From Sipunculus nudus (taxonomy: Eukaryota > Annelida > Sipuncula > Golfingiida > Sipunculidae), in assembly GCA_026874595.1 (NCBI GenBank), contig CM049307.1, forward strand, positions 60,974,370-61,038,369: DNA of 64,000 nucleotides, written 5' to 3'. Each line of letters begins with the position of its first letter. Position 1 is the stretch's first letter. The translations under genes were made by a program, and so were the position numbers. This document shows positions 49,246 to 61,848 of the stretch, in pieces. Below the pieces are notes generated by a model. That model saw only the letters and a list, made by a program, of their open reading frames with translations, ran no database searches and was not told the origin of the DNA.

Positions 49246-52200
49246 TCACCTCGTTGGTGTTATGATGAATGTAAGGTTTTTGTTAATTATTGTAGGCTTA
49301 TCATAAAGATGACGATTTGGTATAGATATTGTACTAACGTTATCGCTAATGAGTGATTTATTCGATGCTTTACGGTGATGTATCACATGGGCTATCATTT
49401 TTAACGTGTTTATGAAAGGTTGCAAGCCGGATAGACCTACTTATAGTCGTGCTGTCAAAAATATATGTATCAACCATAGGTGTGTGTAAAGCATTGCTTT
49501 TGCTCCTGAACTAAGAAATGATAAGGAAAGTCTTCTATCTTATATGCACCTAGATACGGACTTTGGGGGGGGGGTGTTAACCCTCTTTATAATTAATAAT
49601 AATCTGAACTATAACACTGACAGGTCAGGAACGGCCCCGCAAAAGGCCCGAAGCCTTCGATTGTTGACCGAGTGATGCTTAAAAATTATACTCAGGATCT
49701 GATTTTATGTCGACTCTTGGGCAGATGTTACTGATCCCTAGCGGAATTTGAGCAATAAACAAAGATTTTGGATCACTGACAGTTGTGTAAGTAAATGCAG
49801 TCATCGAAAAGTGAGGCATCCCGCCCAACAGGGGCATATTGCTCTATACGCATCAACAGTTAGCTTGGTCAGTGTGCAAATCTGTATGTTGATCCTGTGA
49901 ACCTGACCTTTGAACTTCTTTCCCTATTGAAAGGTGAGCCATAAGTGAACGGTAGAAAGTTTGGGATGAAAACTTTGGCTTAAATGTGTCCACATGGTGT
50001 TAAAAGAGCAGAGTCCTGTGACCTTTGAATTTGTCACCTTAATATTTATAGGATTCTGTCCCTGTTGAAAGATAAGCCATCCGTAAACGATGGAAGATTT
50101 TGAATTAAAACGGTGGCTAAAACTGTGTCAACAAGCTCTGTAAACAAGTGGGTTCTGTGACCTTTGACCTCAATATAAATATGCTTCTGTTCCTTTTGAT
50201 AGAGAAGCTATGCCTGAGAGATGGAAGTTTTGGAAAGAAAATGTTGGCTTTAAATGTGCGCACAACCGTTGTAATGATGTAGGTGCTGTGACTTTGACCT
50301 TTTAGCTTGTGACTTGAAAATCAGTGGGATTCTTCCCCAACTGGTAGATGAGCAATAAGTGAAAGATAGAGGGGTTTTGTCAAATATTTGGCTCTGCATA
50401 TGACTGCAAGTTTCTTTAAAAAACAAAAATCAAAAATCAAAAAGGTTCTTACTTTAGTAGTGGGCATATATATATATGCCTAGTTTGAAACAAATCAGTC
50501 AATTCAAACTGGAGTGATCACCCGGAAAACAATTTATGGATGGACAGGGTGTTACTATAGCTCACCCGCTTAACCATGCATTGACCTAAAATAGGGCAAT
50601 ATACGCTTACTACCGAATAAATACGGGGGATATAAATTTTGACCCGTTCCCCCCCCCCCCCAAACTCCCCTTGAACCATTAAAGGACAAATTATTAAATT
50701 TTTTAATGACCACAACTAGTGTCGCTGCACTGTAACTTTACACCTTCAGCAATTGAGGAAACAGTTGTATCACGTAAACTATCCAAGGATGCATGTGCAT
50801 AAGTTCCTGTTTAATTTACAATCCCGCCTTATAGATATTACACTGAAAACAGATCCACCGGTTAATCAATAGGTAAAATATATTTCACGGACAAATAACT
50901 TCTGTTGGTTATATTTGGAATGGATGTTGTTGATGCACACTCACTATTTGCTCCGTTCACTTTATGTTTGTAATTCATACTTCTCATGCGTTAAAGCTCT
51001 ATTTCAGCGTAAAAGCGTACTGTGTGAATGGATGTGTGCAGGAGGTATATCCTTGACATTCATAGATATTCCTGCTTGTGGAGAAACCAATTCTCTGCAA
51101 AACACAAGGATAGTTGCTGAATCTGGCGAAAAATTAAAAAACTAATTATGGTTCTTTTTCATTCTCTACACAGGTTTATCTATGAACATCAAAGGATAAA
51201 TGTAACCTCCTGCTTAAACTCATTCACACTTCACGCTTTTACGCCGAAATCGAGATACCGCGCCAGGAAATTATAAATTTATATAATTAAGCCAATGGAG
51301 CAAATAAAGAGCATGCAATGACAACATTTATGCAAAAATAAAACGGTTATAAAGAATAGTATTGTCATTATCGTTTGAAATTTCATAAAATCCGGGGAAC
51401 TACATTGCGGCGCGATATTGGTGACGTGGCTGTGAAAATGTATACAAACGATACAACGCACCACTCGGTTTAAGCACGTGTTTTGTTAATGTGCGTGATT
51501 CTGTTGTGACGTCCGGGTCCATACATGGTCCGTCATGCTTGTATACAGTACGTGGTTTTCCCAGCAACCTAGGTCAATGTCAGTTAAGGCCGCTTAAGTA
51601 CCGTGCCGGGTGAACAAGCAGGGTCCTTTCATCTTCCTGAATAAATCTTGACCCCAAGAAGATAAACAATACAAAATTTGAAGTGCTTTTATCTGTTTAC
51701 GAAAAAAATTTTTATTTTCATGCTTTTCCCTGATCATATGACATTTTTATCACGACATTAAAAAAAAGGTAAAAAATAAAATACCGCCCGCCCGCACTGA
51801 TTTCTGAAAAAAAGTGCCTGAGAACCAAACCTTATTTTTTTGGGCCTTACATTCTTATTTTACAACCCAGAATATAGGCTAGCTCCATGTTTCCAACAAC
51901 GCGGAAGAAAATAAATAAAGGTCAGATCCTAGATCATTGCCTTAATTCGTGAATAAAGCTAACTGATAAATTTATGTCATAGCCCACCAAGCAGTTAATC
52001 GAAGTTTCCATGAAGAATAATAAAAAAATATTTCAGATGAACACGCACATTTAGGCAAGCAGTATACAAGGGCTACGCGCACGCCGCCTAGTGTAAATAT
52101 GCCGTACCGCGTTTAGGATGAATCATGTAGCGTCAATAGCATTTTTTCTGAAACTGTTGATATAAAACATCCTAAAACTATTTGTGAACACAATTAATGT

Positions 52201-52600
52201 GCCATGCAGTTATCTGCCGTGTTTTTCTATGATTAGCGTGCGAGGGAGTTATCTCTCTATTTCGAGCAACAAGTTTCCATGACGTTAATGAATTCAACGT
52301 CAAAAAAGGAAGGCGGACAGGAAGAGCCAAGTTTCACCATCCTGCTGAACCTGGAGACTTTTCCAGTGACGTCAGAAATTATTGTGGCCTCTCTCAGAAT
52401 TATACGGCTATAATCGATTGAGTCATTTTCAGTCTTGAGTCATTTTTATCAGGCGGAGCTGTGTGCTCACATATGTCCGGGTCTACATTTAGTATCAAGA
52501 CCATGCCATGTCAAAAGACTAAAGCATTAGACGTCAAACATCCCGTCAGCTGTCGTAAGTATCAGTGCTGTATGACTGACTGAATATACTATAATCGCCT
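49246..52600. other. Intergenic DNA upstream of esterase 2
   Basis: No supported gene. Holds a GTGACC tandem repeat (49895-50420), a C-homopolymer (50651-50661) and the truncated MITE near 51.7 kb. Confidence 0.5.
49895..50420. repeat. Tandem repeat with TGACCTTTGACCT motif, copy 1
   Basis: About four diverged units of 140-165 bp: CTGTGACCTTTGA..., then TTGAAAGRTRAGCCATA, GATGGAAG, TTGGCTTAAATGTG. A perfect DR1 motif (TGACCTTTGACCT) is at 50158-50170. Confidence 0.7.
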
Positions 52601-52633
52601 CACAACTTGACGGCTTGAGCGATAATAAGTAAT

Positions 52634-54440
52634 ATGGCGGGGCAAGACTCTCTGTTTGGTGACTGGGTAGAAATCGCTATACCAGTCCCTGACACAGTTA
52701 AGGAGGCATTACAGAAGGAAGGCTTTGATAACATAGGGACCCTCCTATGTATGATATTGGATGATATCACGGCCCTTGACTTTGGAAAAACAGGGCCATG
52801 TCAGATGCCTGCAGGGCGCTATCACTTACTTGCAGGCCGCTCACCAAGAACTGAAGCCTATGAATATGAAACCTGTAAACCATGAACCATCTCTAATAGG
52901 GACCAATGCCAGTGTGGATGGTACAACACCAGGTAACAGTTCACTAGATGCAGTTCTTGGAAGTATCAGCAGCCAAGTGATGATGCAAGCCCCAGTCTCA
53001 ACAGCACTCGACCCCCCAGATATACCTGTCTAAAGGACCAGTAAGCACTATCTAACAATCATTGACTTTGTTAATGTTCATGGTCAGAGGATCCAGAAGT
53101 ACATCTGGGGAAATGTTAACTTAAGACTGAAATCAGTAAAACCTAAGCCGGATGCAATATCCCCGTCGATGTGGATAGGCGCAAACTCAGGAATTTGTGA
53201 CCAGATGTTGCAGGATGGTTCGCTTGATGGTGTATCGGTGCAAGATTATTTGTTATATACAGCAAAAATTGGTGATTTGGCCACTAGGTATAACTGGGCC
53301 TATTGTACGATGATGATTACCGCAAGCTGCAGGCGGCTTATGGTTTTAGATGGGGCTCTGATATACCCCATCTTTCTACAATTAACCTTAGGGAACATCA
53401 GGGTCAACGACAAACTTTATGCAAGGTGGCTTGGGATTACCAGGTTAAAACAAGTGGTGGTGCTAAGCTCATCTGTCGACAGTTTAACAGAGGCAACTGC
53501 ACTTACGGTGACAAATGCAATTACTTGCACACATGCATAACCTGAGGAATATGTTATGAATATGTTTTAGTTAACTGTTTGTTTTAATTTCAGGGTAATT
53601 TTGTGCATATGCCAGATGTTTCATATGTAATCTCAGATAACATTTCAAGGCTACATAAGATATCACATTTTAGGAACCTGTTTAAGGCGTTGTCTCATTG
53701 GAGTCACGGATGTTTACCATATCTGGACTTTGTTAATCATATCAACATATCATCATGCATTGGTTTGCTTTCACAGGTGCTGCGGTGGCCCCCGAAGCAG
53801 ACCTGACCAAGGAGCTTGCCACTTTTCGTACGGCAACCTTCTCAAGCAACACTGTCAAAACATATAAAACACATCATAGATCATATGTGGATTTCTGCAA
53901 AAAACTGGAGGTCCAACCAGTGCCAGCATAAGATTGGACAATTGCATTGTATGCAACATATTTAGCAAGGATATGCCTCTGTGCAATACTTAAATATTGT
54001 TCGTTTGTTACTGTTGAATGTGGCTATGATAACCCCATCAAGGATAGCTGGGTTATTAAGTCTACCTTATTGGGATTTCTAGGTGTCTTGGAAAGGCGAT
54101 CAGTAGGAAAAAATTCCAGTTGATCCACTTCTTCTGATGCAGATGAAACAGAAACTAGATTTTGCAGTTCCACAGGACATATGTTTTTGGGCCATTTGCC
54201 TTGTTTTATTTTTTTATATGTTCAGGAAAAGCAATGTATTGCCAAATACGGCGAAGGAGTTTGATAACACAAAACAATTTGTTATGCGTAGCTTCAGGTA
54301 GAACCATGGTTCTTTGAACTTTGAAAGGTCATACCTTGTAAGATTACCTGTGATACCTGGACATCCTTTGTGCCCAGTTGAGGTCTTGTTTCACTATTTT
54401 TGGTTTGTCCAGCTGAGCCTCTGCTAATGCACCTTATAAA
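52634..54440 (+). pseudogene. DIRS-like (tyrosine recombinase) element remnant
   Basis: The ATG at 52634 opens MAGQDSLFGDWVEIAI, a start resembling DIRS gag proteins; the frame shifts near 52800 and breaks further on. Around 53460-53545 it reads a CCCH zinc finger (C-x7-C-x5-C-x3-H: CRQFNRGNCTYGDKC, NYLH). From 53780 a frame reads the N-terminal SAM-like domain of a tyrosine recombinase (ELATFRTATFSSNTVKTYKT, HRSYVDFCKKLEVQPVPA, YDNPIKDSWVIKSTLLGFL). Stops lie inside it and the catalytic Arg/His/Tyr part is not preserved. No reverse transcriptase lies between gag and recombinase, so it is an internally deleted DIRS/Ngaro-type copy or, less likely, a Crypton relative. Inactive. Confidence 0.6.
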
Positions 54441-54608
54441 CTATGCTTTCCTTAACTAATTTTATTATTTTATGAAATTCCATTTGACATACACTGGGCG
54501 GTATAGCACATTTGTGTCACACGCCCCCCCCCCCCTTTAACAAAAATTTCTGAAAGATATTTTCCGGTACCCAACAAAAAAACAAATGTGTACTGCTACA
54601 ATATCAAA

Positions 54609-54679
54609 CAGTGGCGTATCCAGGATTTGAAAATAGAGGGGGCGCAGGAAAGGGGGCTGTTCTGCGTCTTTTAGACATG

Positions 54680-54736
<57 letters not shown>

Positions 54737-54950
54737 CATTTTTTTCTAAATTATATTGATATTCCACAAAGCCCTACAAGTAGGAAGCAAGCATATTTAA
54801 ACTTGTTTGAACACACTGCGTGACTGTTAAATTTTCTCCTACTAAACATGTCAAATATTGTTAGTTTGTGCATAATTATTATGATTATTATATGTAATTT
54901 CGTAAGGTTTCTAGTTCAAGTTGTTTATTATGTTAACCGTGGGACCCTCA

Positions 54951-55014
<64 letters not shown>

Positions 55015-56236
55015 ATGCATTATTTGAGCAATAGAAAAGTACATGCATCAAAAAGTGTAGTGTTGTAACTTATTTGTAACTTTTAAGTAGAAGATGATGT
55101 GAAAAAACTGAAATGGATTAACTATTTTATGTCACTGCATCTGTCAAAGGATACTACATCCATTTTTCATGTAGAGCTTCTGATAATGAATTCCATAATA
55201 TAGGTTTTCGTAGAAAAATTATTTTTGCAGAAATTAAGTTCGAACTATATCCAGTTGGAGTGAAAAAGAAATAAAGATAGTCTGACCTGAGGTATTTAAA
55301 GTACATAAACACAAGAAATGACAAAAGTAAAAAAAAAATACTCATTGACAGTTATTTGCATACCATTTTCAGGTTTATATTATTATTCAAAATGCAGCTT
55401 TCTGACATAAATCCTGGCCATCTAGCTCCAGAGACAGTAGCTTGGTATTTAGAGGTGATTTTTAATTACCCCAGAATCAAGAAACCGGAAGCTTTCATAT
55501 AGTCTTTTGGTGTATTCCAGGGTAAATTTTAAAAATGAGGCATAGCAAGCGTCTAGTGAAAGTACAAATAGCTTGCATGGATTGTTTAACATTTTTTGGC
55601 CATCCACGATCATGTAACAGAACAGTAAAATGGGGGGGGGGGAGACTGGGGGTGGGGGGGGGGGGGGGGGGGTGGGAGACTTCACTTCTGCACACAAACA
55701 AAATAGAAAAGAGAGATGGTAAAAAAATGAGAGAAATGTGTAAGTATATAATCCCTCTACTGTTTAGATTTATTTTAGAAATTTTCTAAAACTCTTTACT
55801 TTTACATTACGAACAATATCTTGCTAAGCTTTTGTTCTTTCTTCACAAAATTTCAACAAATACAACAAAACTAAACTAGTTTCTCTTTAGGTCAATAGGA
55901 ACCTTAAGAACTGATAATAAATATAAATTACTATATAAGATATATATATATATGTATATATCTATATTTACATTACAGACAAGATCTTTCTTGTTTTTCT
56001 TCTTTCTTTTCTGTATGGAAATAACATTACCATAACCGCGCATAGAGAAACATGAAAATATTTTTTCTACATAAAACGCCATATTTTATATTTATGTGTG
56101 TGCATACTCAAGTGAAATAACATAAAATAAATTTGAGTTAACAAACATAACACTTGCTAGAAGTTGACTGGTACAAGTGTTAGCAGAATTTTAGGGGGGC
56201 GCGTGCCCCTTTGCGCCCCCTATGAATACGCCCCTG
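54609..56236. mobile_element. 1.6-kb non-autonomous DNA element with CAG/CTG ends
   Basis: Left CAGTGGCGTATCCAGGAT; right complement CAGGGGCGTATTCATAGG. Flanks share TCAAA (54604-54608, 56237-56241). Subterminal GGGGGGCGC runs are present on both sides. Inside are two (TA)n tracts (54679-54731, 54953-55006) and a G tract (55633-55671). No transposase is visible. End sequence resembles the 206-bp MITE at 39903. Confidence 0.65.
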
Positions 56237-56423
56237 TCAAATGCATCATCATGTAAATTACAAGCTTTCATTTACTGCACTGATGACCTTGTATTTACAG
56301 TATTTCATTGCAAACATGTGTGTACACATTCAATGGTTCTACTACTCGTCACTGCTCAACACATGCAGAACAATACACCCTCATCATATTTGAACATCAT
56401 GAAACATATATACAACTCGACAT

Positions 56424-58153
56424 TTCTTGGCACCGCAGGTGCCAGAGTATCCCGAGACATAGTATGCCCCCCCCCCCTCTTTAAGAATAGGCCCCCATTT
56501 TTAGCAGCATATACTGACCCTTGGTACATCAATAAAAGCAGGAATTATCATCCAGAAACTAATTTTTTGACAGATGGCTCCTGTGGCCTTGACCTTTGAC
56601 CTGTGACCCCAAAATTGATATTGATCATCCACTTTTATATATAAATCAATAGAGGTCTAGATTAATATATGGATTTCAGGTTTGAAATCCATATATTAAT
56701 CCAAGCTTGAATTATCATCTCGGGAACTAATTTTTTTGACAGATGGCTCTTGTGACCTTCACCTTTGACCTTGTGACCTCGCAATTGACAGGCGTCTTCC
56801 TCTATTGGCAAGGGAACTGTATGTGCAAGATGAAATGTCTGATATGAAATGTTTGGCTGAAAATGCATCCACAATCTTTTTAAAAATGTGTCCTGTGACC
56901 TTGACCTTTGACCTCATGACCCCAAAATCAATTCGGGTCTTGCTTTTCCAATGGGACATATACAAGTCGAGTTTGAAATCTATACATCAATAAAAGCAGG
57001 AATTATCATCCAGAAACTAATTTTTGGACAGAAGGCTCCTGTGACCTTCACCTTTGACCCTGTGACCTCAAAAATGATAGAGCTCTTCCTCTCTTGACAG
57101 GTGAACTATATGTGCAAGATGAAATGTCTGAGATGAAATGTTTGGCTGAAAATGCATCCACAATCTTTTTAAAGATGTGTCCTGTGACCTTGACCTTATG
57201 ACCCCAAAATCAATTCGGGTCTTGCTTTTCCAATGGGACATATACAAGTCAAGTTTGAAATCCATACATCAATAAAAGCAGGAATTATCATCCAGAAACT
57301 AATTTTTGGACAGATAGCTCCTGTGACCTTCACCTTTGACCTTGTGACCTCAAAATTGATATGGATCATCCACTATTGGCAAGTGAGCCATATATTCAAG
57401 ATGGAAGACCTGGGATGAAAGTTTGGCTTAAAATGCATCCACAGTACTTTTTAAGATGTCCAGTGACCCTGACCTTTGACCTCATGACCCTAGATCCTAT
57501 AGGGTTCTTACTTTAGTGGTGGGCCATACATAAGTCCCGTTTGAAATCCATATGGCTATCAACACTGGGGATATCATAAGAGGTTTGTGATTTTCACCAA
57601 ATATGGACACATTAAAGGTCAAGGCCATTCTCATGGTAAAGGTCATGACCCAAATGTAAATGGACCTCATCCCGTAACCCATCTCTCTACATGTGCATAA
57701 TATGAAAGAAATCTGTCCATTAGTTTTTGACTTATAAAGCTTACAGTACTGTCAAGTGGCAATTATGGGGGTATTAAAAAGCGTAAAAACAAGAAAAGGA
57801 TAATAGGTGGCGCCACCAGTTTCCGGTGTATCACAAGGCTATCCAAGATCTTAAGTCACCTTGATTTTTGGACCAGTCCATGTAAGCTTACTTGAGATAT
57901 TTAAGCATTTGTGTTATTTTCAGCAAAAATGGACCTATTCAAGGTCAAGGTCACTCTCCTAGCATAGGTCATGACCCCATTTTAAATAAGCTTCGTCCCC
58001 TTACCTATATCTATACAAATGTAAAGTTTGAAAAAGATCAGTGAAATATTTTTTTAGTTATCCCGCTCACAAGGTTTTTCTGTTGCGGCGGCGGCGGCGG
58101 CGGCAACGGGACCGCCGTGAAACCATAGTATCCCGACTTTGTCTGGGGATACA
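56424..58153. repeat. Large GTGACC / GGTGGCGCCACC repeat, full-length-like copy
   Basis: Begins TTTCTTGGCACCGCAGGTGCC and ends with the palindrome-like AGTATCCCGACTTTGTCTGG near 58129. Four to five ~170-bp units carry CTGTGACCTTSACCTTTGACC (perfect DR1 motifs at 56590-56602, 56902-56914, 57470-57482). A GTGGCGCCACC unit (57809-57819) and a (CGG)n tract (58086-58102) follow. Confidence 0.7.
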
Positions 58154-58680
58154 ATAATGCAACCTCATTTTAAAGCACATATGTTTTAAATCTACAATGC
58201 AACCATCATATCATTTCCAGTGTAACATTATTGTATGTGCATTCACATTGTTATGGAGTAGGAAAGGGCTTATTTGTAACTTGACATATATTTAAAGGAA
58301 TAATTCAATATTTTATTATTTAAAATCTAAATTTACTTCAGAAACAAATGAAGATCAATTTTGGTTTTTGCCAGTTCACTTCAGTGTTCTGATATTCAGA
58401 CAGAGCCAAAGAATTATAAATGGTGATCAGACGACCAAGTATCTAACAGTAATTCAGTATGTTTGTAAAGCCTTAATGTACTCTCACAAATTAGCTCTAA
58501 ATTGCTTTCTATGATGAGGCAAGCATATTGTGTTTATACGAGTCTGAAAATAGGACTTCCAGGTCATCTATAACTTGATGTATGTCGGGATTTTCCGGAG
58601 AACTTTCATCAAAACGAATCCGGTAAAACTTTTAAAGCACACTTTCAACTCTGACGTAATTGTGACTACTTTGGGTCATC
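58154..58680. other. AT-rich stretch, nothing recognised
   Basis: No exon-like frames or repeats are seen, apart from short open frames with no motif. Confidence 0.4.
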
Positions 58681-59069
58681 CAACAAGGTTTAGCTTTTAT
58701 GACGAAATGCAGAAATATGGATATATATGTCTCCTATATCACATGACAGCTTTGTAACAAAACCATCTGTAGTGCGTGCTTTGAGGAGAGACTGGGCGGT
58801 TCTCTCAGCAGAGAGACTGTCCCAAAACTCTTGTATCGTGTAAGCCTCCACACCTAGACTGCGCGGTTCTGTGAGAGACGGCACAGACTGAGGGAGACTA
58901 CTTCTCTGCTGTAACAACATGTCCACTGACCTAGAATAAAGTCAAGTGTCTACCAACCTAGTCTTGAGTCTCTCTCACCACCTTGTGTTACCCATTGTAA
59001 CAATATCATGAGTACTATCTACAGGGTGTAACATGTTTAACCTCTGTCTGCACTATTTGTTTAAGATCT

Positions 59070-60598
59070 ACTTACACAACACGACTTAAGAAGTCAGCGG
59101 CATTGTTTTTACTACCCTGAATTGATTTCCACATTGTATCAATTCCTGCAATATCTAACCGACCTAATAAATGGTCATCTCTTTTTCTTGGTTTTGCGTC
59201 TTATATCTGCCCCATCACTAGATCGCTGACGTGCCACTCAGGATCTATATCTTCACAAACCCCCTCAATATTTCGAATAATCAAATCGAACATGGGATCA
59301 TCCAGACAAGCGGTCTCTGTTCTGCCTACATAGAATGGTGTGTCTATATGTATTATAGCCAGATCATGTACACTCTCATGTCGATTAAAACCAATGACAC
59401 GTATCTCCTTATCTAACACCTGGTCTTTACCTACCAGACTAATCCTAACAATAACACTATCCCAACCGGTGTCTCCCATCACCCTTAGGCCTTACATCAC
59501 TATAGCCGACTCTACCCTGGGCTACTGGTACCGGACCTTCAGACTCAACCTCCGCAGTCTCATCAAAATTTGTCTCTCTTTCTACGCTAATACATGCAAC
59601 ACCCGAGTGAATCACAGTCTGACTAGCTCTCTAGCTTACTTTATCTTCATCACTCTCATTATCCTGTGTCAAATTCTTGCAATCTCGTGAAAGATGACCA
59701 AAAACCACAATTATGGCACCCCTTACAATTCGGTGCTATATGACCATTTCTCTAACATTTAAATCAATTTCTACACTTCCGCGCTATATAACCAATTTCC
59801 CCACATTTGAAACAACAGATCTATTTATCCTTCGATTTACTGTCAGATATTTCTTGACTTACAATTCTAAATGCATTACAATGTAACGGCCTATTTGACA
59901 CTGTCTGACCACTCGGTGGGTAACGGTTTACATTCAACTTACCAGGTTGTTGTCTACATGCAAGTTGTCTGTGTTCCTGGCAACTAAGAAATGTTCTGCC
60001 AAATCAGCCAAGTCTGACAAAGTAGCTGGGGCTTCCTGACGCAGGTGTACAGCTAAATCAACAGGACAAGAGTTTATGAACTGCACTTTTACTATCAAAT
60101 CACAGAGTTCCTCAAATGTACTCTTAGTATGAGATAACTCTATTCATCTATCTAAATAACCCTGCAGTCTAACGGTAAGTTGACCCGGACTCTCTGAGTC
60201 CTCTGGCTTACACTCTCTTAACCTAACCCAGAAACCATCTTCCGTATAGCCATATCTAGTTGACAAGGCTGTTTTTACAACATCGTAATCTAAACATTGA
60301 CTATTAGATAAACGCCAATAACAGTCTTAAAGCCTTAAAGTTGTCAGAAGCGCCGATGGACGAGTTGACCAGGAATCTCTTTCCACTTCGCTTGTTCGGC
60401 AAATCTTTCGAACCTCATCAAGTAGCTGTCTAGGAAATCTCTCTCGGTGATTCTGGGTAATTCGGGGCAGCGAACATCTGCTGTCATCACAGGAGTCTGG
60501 GGCTGAACTGTCCTCTCTTGCAGCTGGAGTCCTCTTTCCACCATGAGGAGTTCATGCTGCCTTTCTTTCTTTCCTGTCTTCTCTAACTGCCTGTTCAA
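59070..60598 (-). pseudogene. Ty3/Gypsy gag-pro remnant B, internally deleted
   Basis: Minus strand, 5' to 3': gag-like frame 60598-60344 (PELPRITERDFLDSYLMRFE); zinc knuckles near 59830-59690 (CFKCGEIGYIARKC, then one broken by a stop, then CHNCG); protease-like frame 59482-59201 (DTGWDSVIV, YVGRTETACLDDPMFDLII); then an RNase H end near 59200-59075 (GSKNNAADFLSRVV). The reverse transcriptase is missing and several stops break the frame. An aspartic protease DTG is still readable. The frame at 58926-58690 may be the spacer before integrase. Confidence 0.65.
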
Positions 60599-61649
60599 TT
60601 TCTATTTCCCTCTGTCTCTGTCTCTCTCTCTCTCTGTCTTCTCTAGCTGCTTGTTCACTCTCTCTGTCTTTCTTTTTCTCTCTCTCTTTGCCTTTCCTCC
60701 CATTTGGTGGCCTGCTGTTCCCTCACAAACACTTGCAAGGCTGGACCTTCGTATCCCAACTCTTGGCCAACCTTAATCAACTGCTGGACTGTGGTTGCCA
60801 TGTTGTTACAGCACAGTCGATCTCAGTACCGTTTGATCAATTGAAAACGACCTCAGCCCCCTTGACAAATTGCTATAGTAATATACCGACTATTAGCAGT
60901 AGTACCTTCGGTTTTTAGGTATCTTGCCGAATATCGCCGAATCCACAATTCGATCTGTTGAATTTCCCCTTAATTTCTTTCGCTCTCTGTCACCGGTTGA
61001 GCCCCTACTTATATTTGTCACACAACATGCAGCGGACATATATTCCGAAAAGTCTGAAAAGTCCAAAATATCACTCCTCTGAATTGAAAAACATAACTTT
61101 ATTCCGGTAACATCCAACAATTGACCTATCCACCACGGCCCAAATGCTCCGCCCTATTAACCTAATTAATATAATGAGCCCCCAAAACGCTCCATCACAG
61201 AAGGTCGTCCATGCCCATGGTATAGCGAGAGTTGCTTACAACATAATAATGACGTCACAAAGGTCGATGACGTAAGAAGTCGCATTGACTGACGTCATCA
61301 ACTGGCATATAGCTGTCCTGCATTGTTGAATATATCGCAGTCATTGTGAACTGTGTTGCAGTATTTGTGGAATATTTGTCTCATACGAATCACATGCCAG
61401 GTTAGACATTGTTATTTACTCGGTAGTTAGAGGAATGGCTCCTGCAACCTATAGCCTAGAACTTTTTATACCGTCTCCTTTGTATAAAATAAATATCCCG
61501 GAAAACATGTCGATATGGGTAATGGTACAGACTACACGTGTTCTGTTTGACAGACCTCTGTCAAATTCCGAAATTTTGTTTTGTCGGATGAATGACGCTT
61601 TACAATGATTACAGTCACCTGATTGCTTGCTCGTCAGTCCAATGCGTAT

Positions 61650-61745
61650 AATTACTGTGGTTGCCTTTTTATTCGCGAGGGTTTTAATTTGGCGATATTC
61701 GCGAATGAGAAATACTCGCGAATATGAAACCCTCGGGAATTAGAT
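61650..61745. repeat. CGCGAAT-rich MITE-like repeat, one of three copies
   Basis: ATTCGCGAGGGTTTTAATTTGG and CTCGCGAATATGAAACC. Related copies are at 62420-62515 and 63100-63180 (GTGGTTGTCTTCTTATTTGCGG, CCGCGAAATTGAAACC). Ends are partly inverted. Confidence 0.5.
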
Positions 61746-61848
61746 GCCCCATCAACTAAGATAGCCTCTAAAAACAACCTTATCAGCAACCTTATCTGTG
61801 CCGGTTTTCGAAACTGGCCAATGCATTTGCCGTACTGATAGGCTGTAA

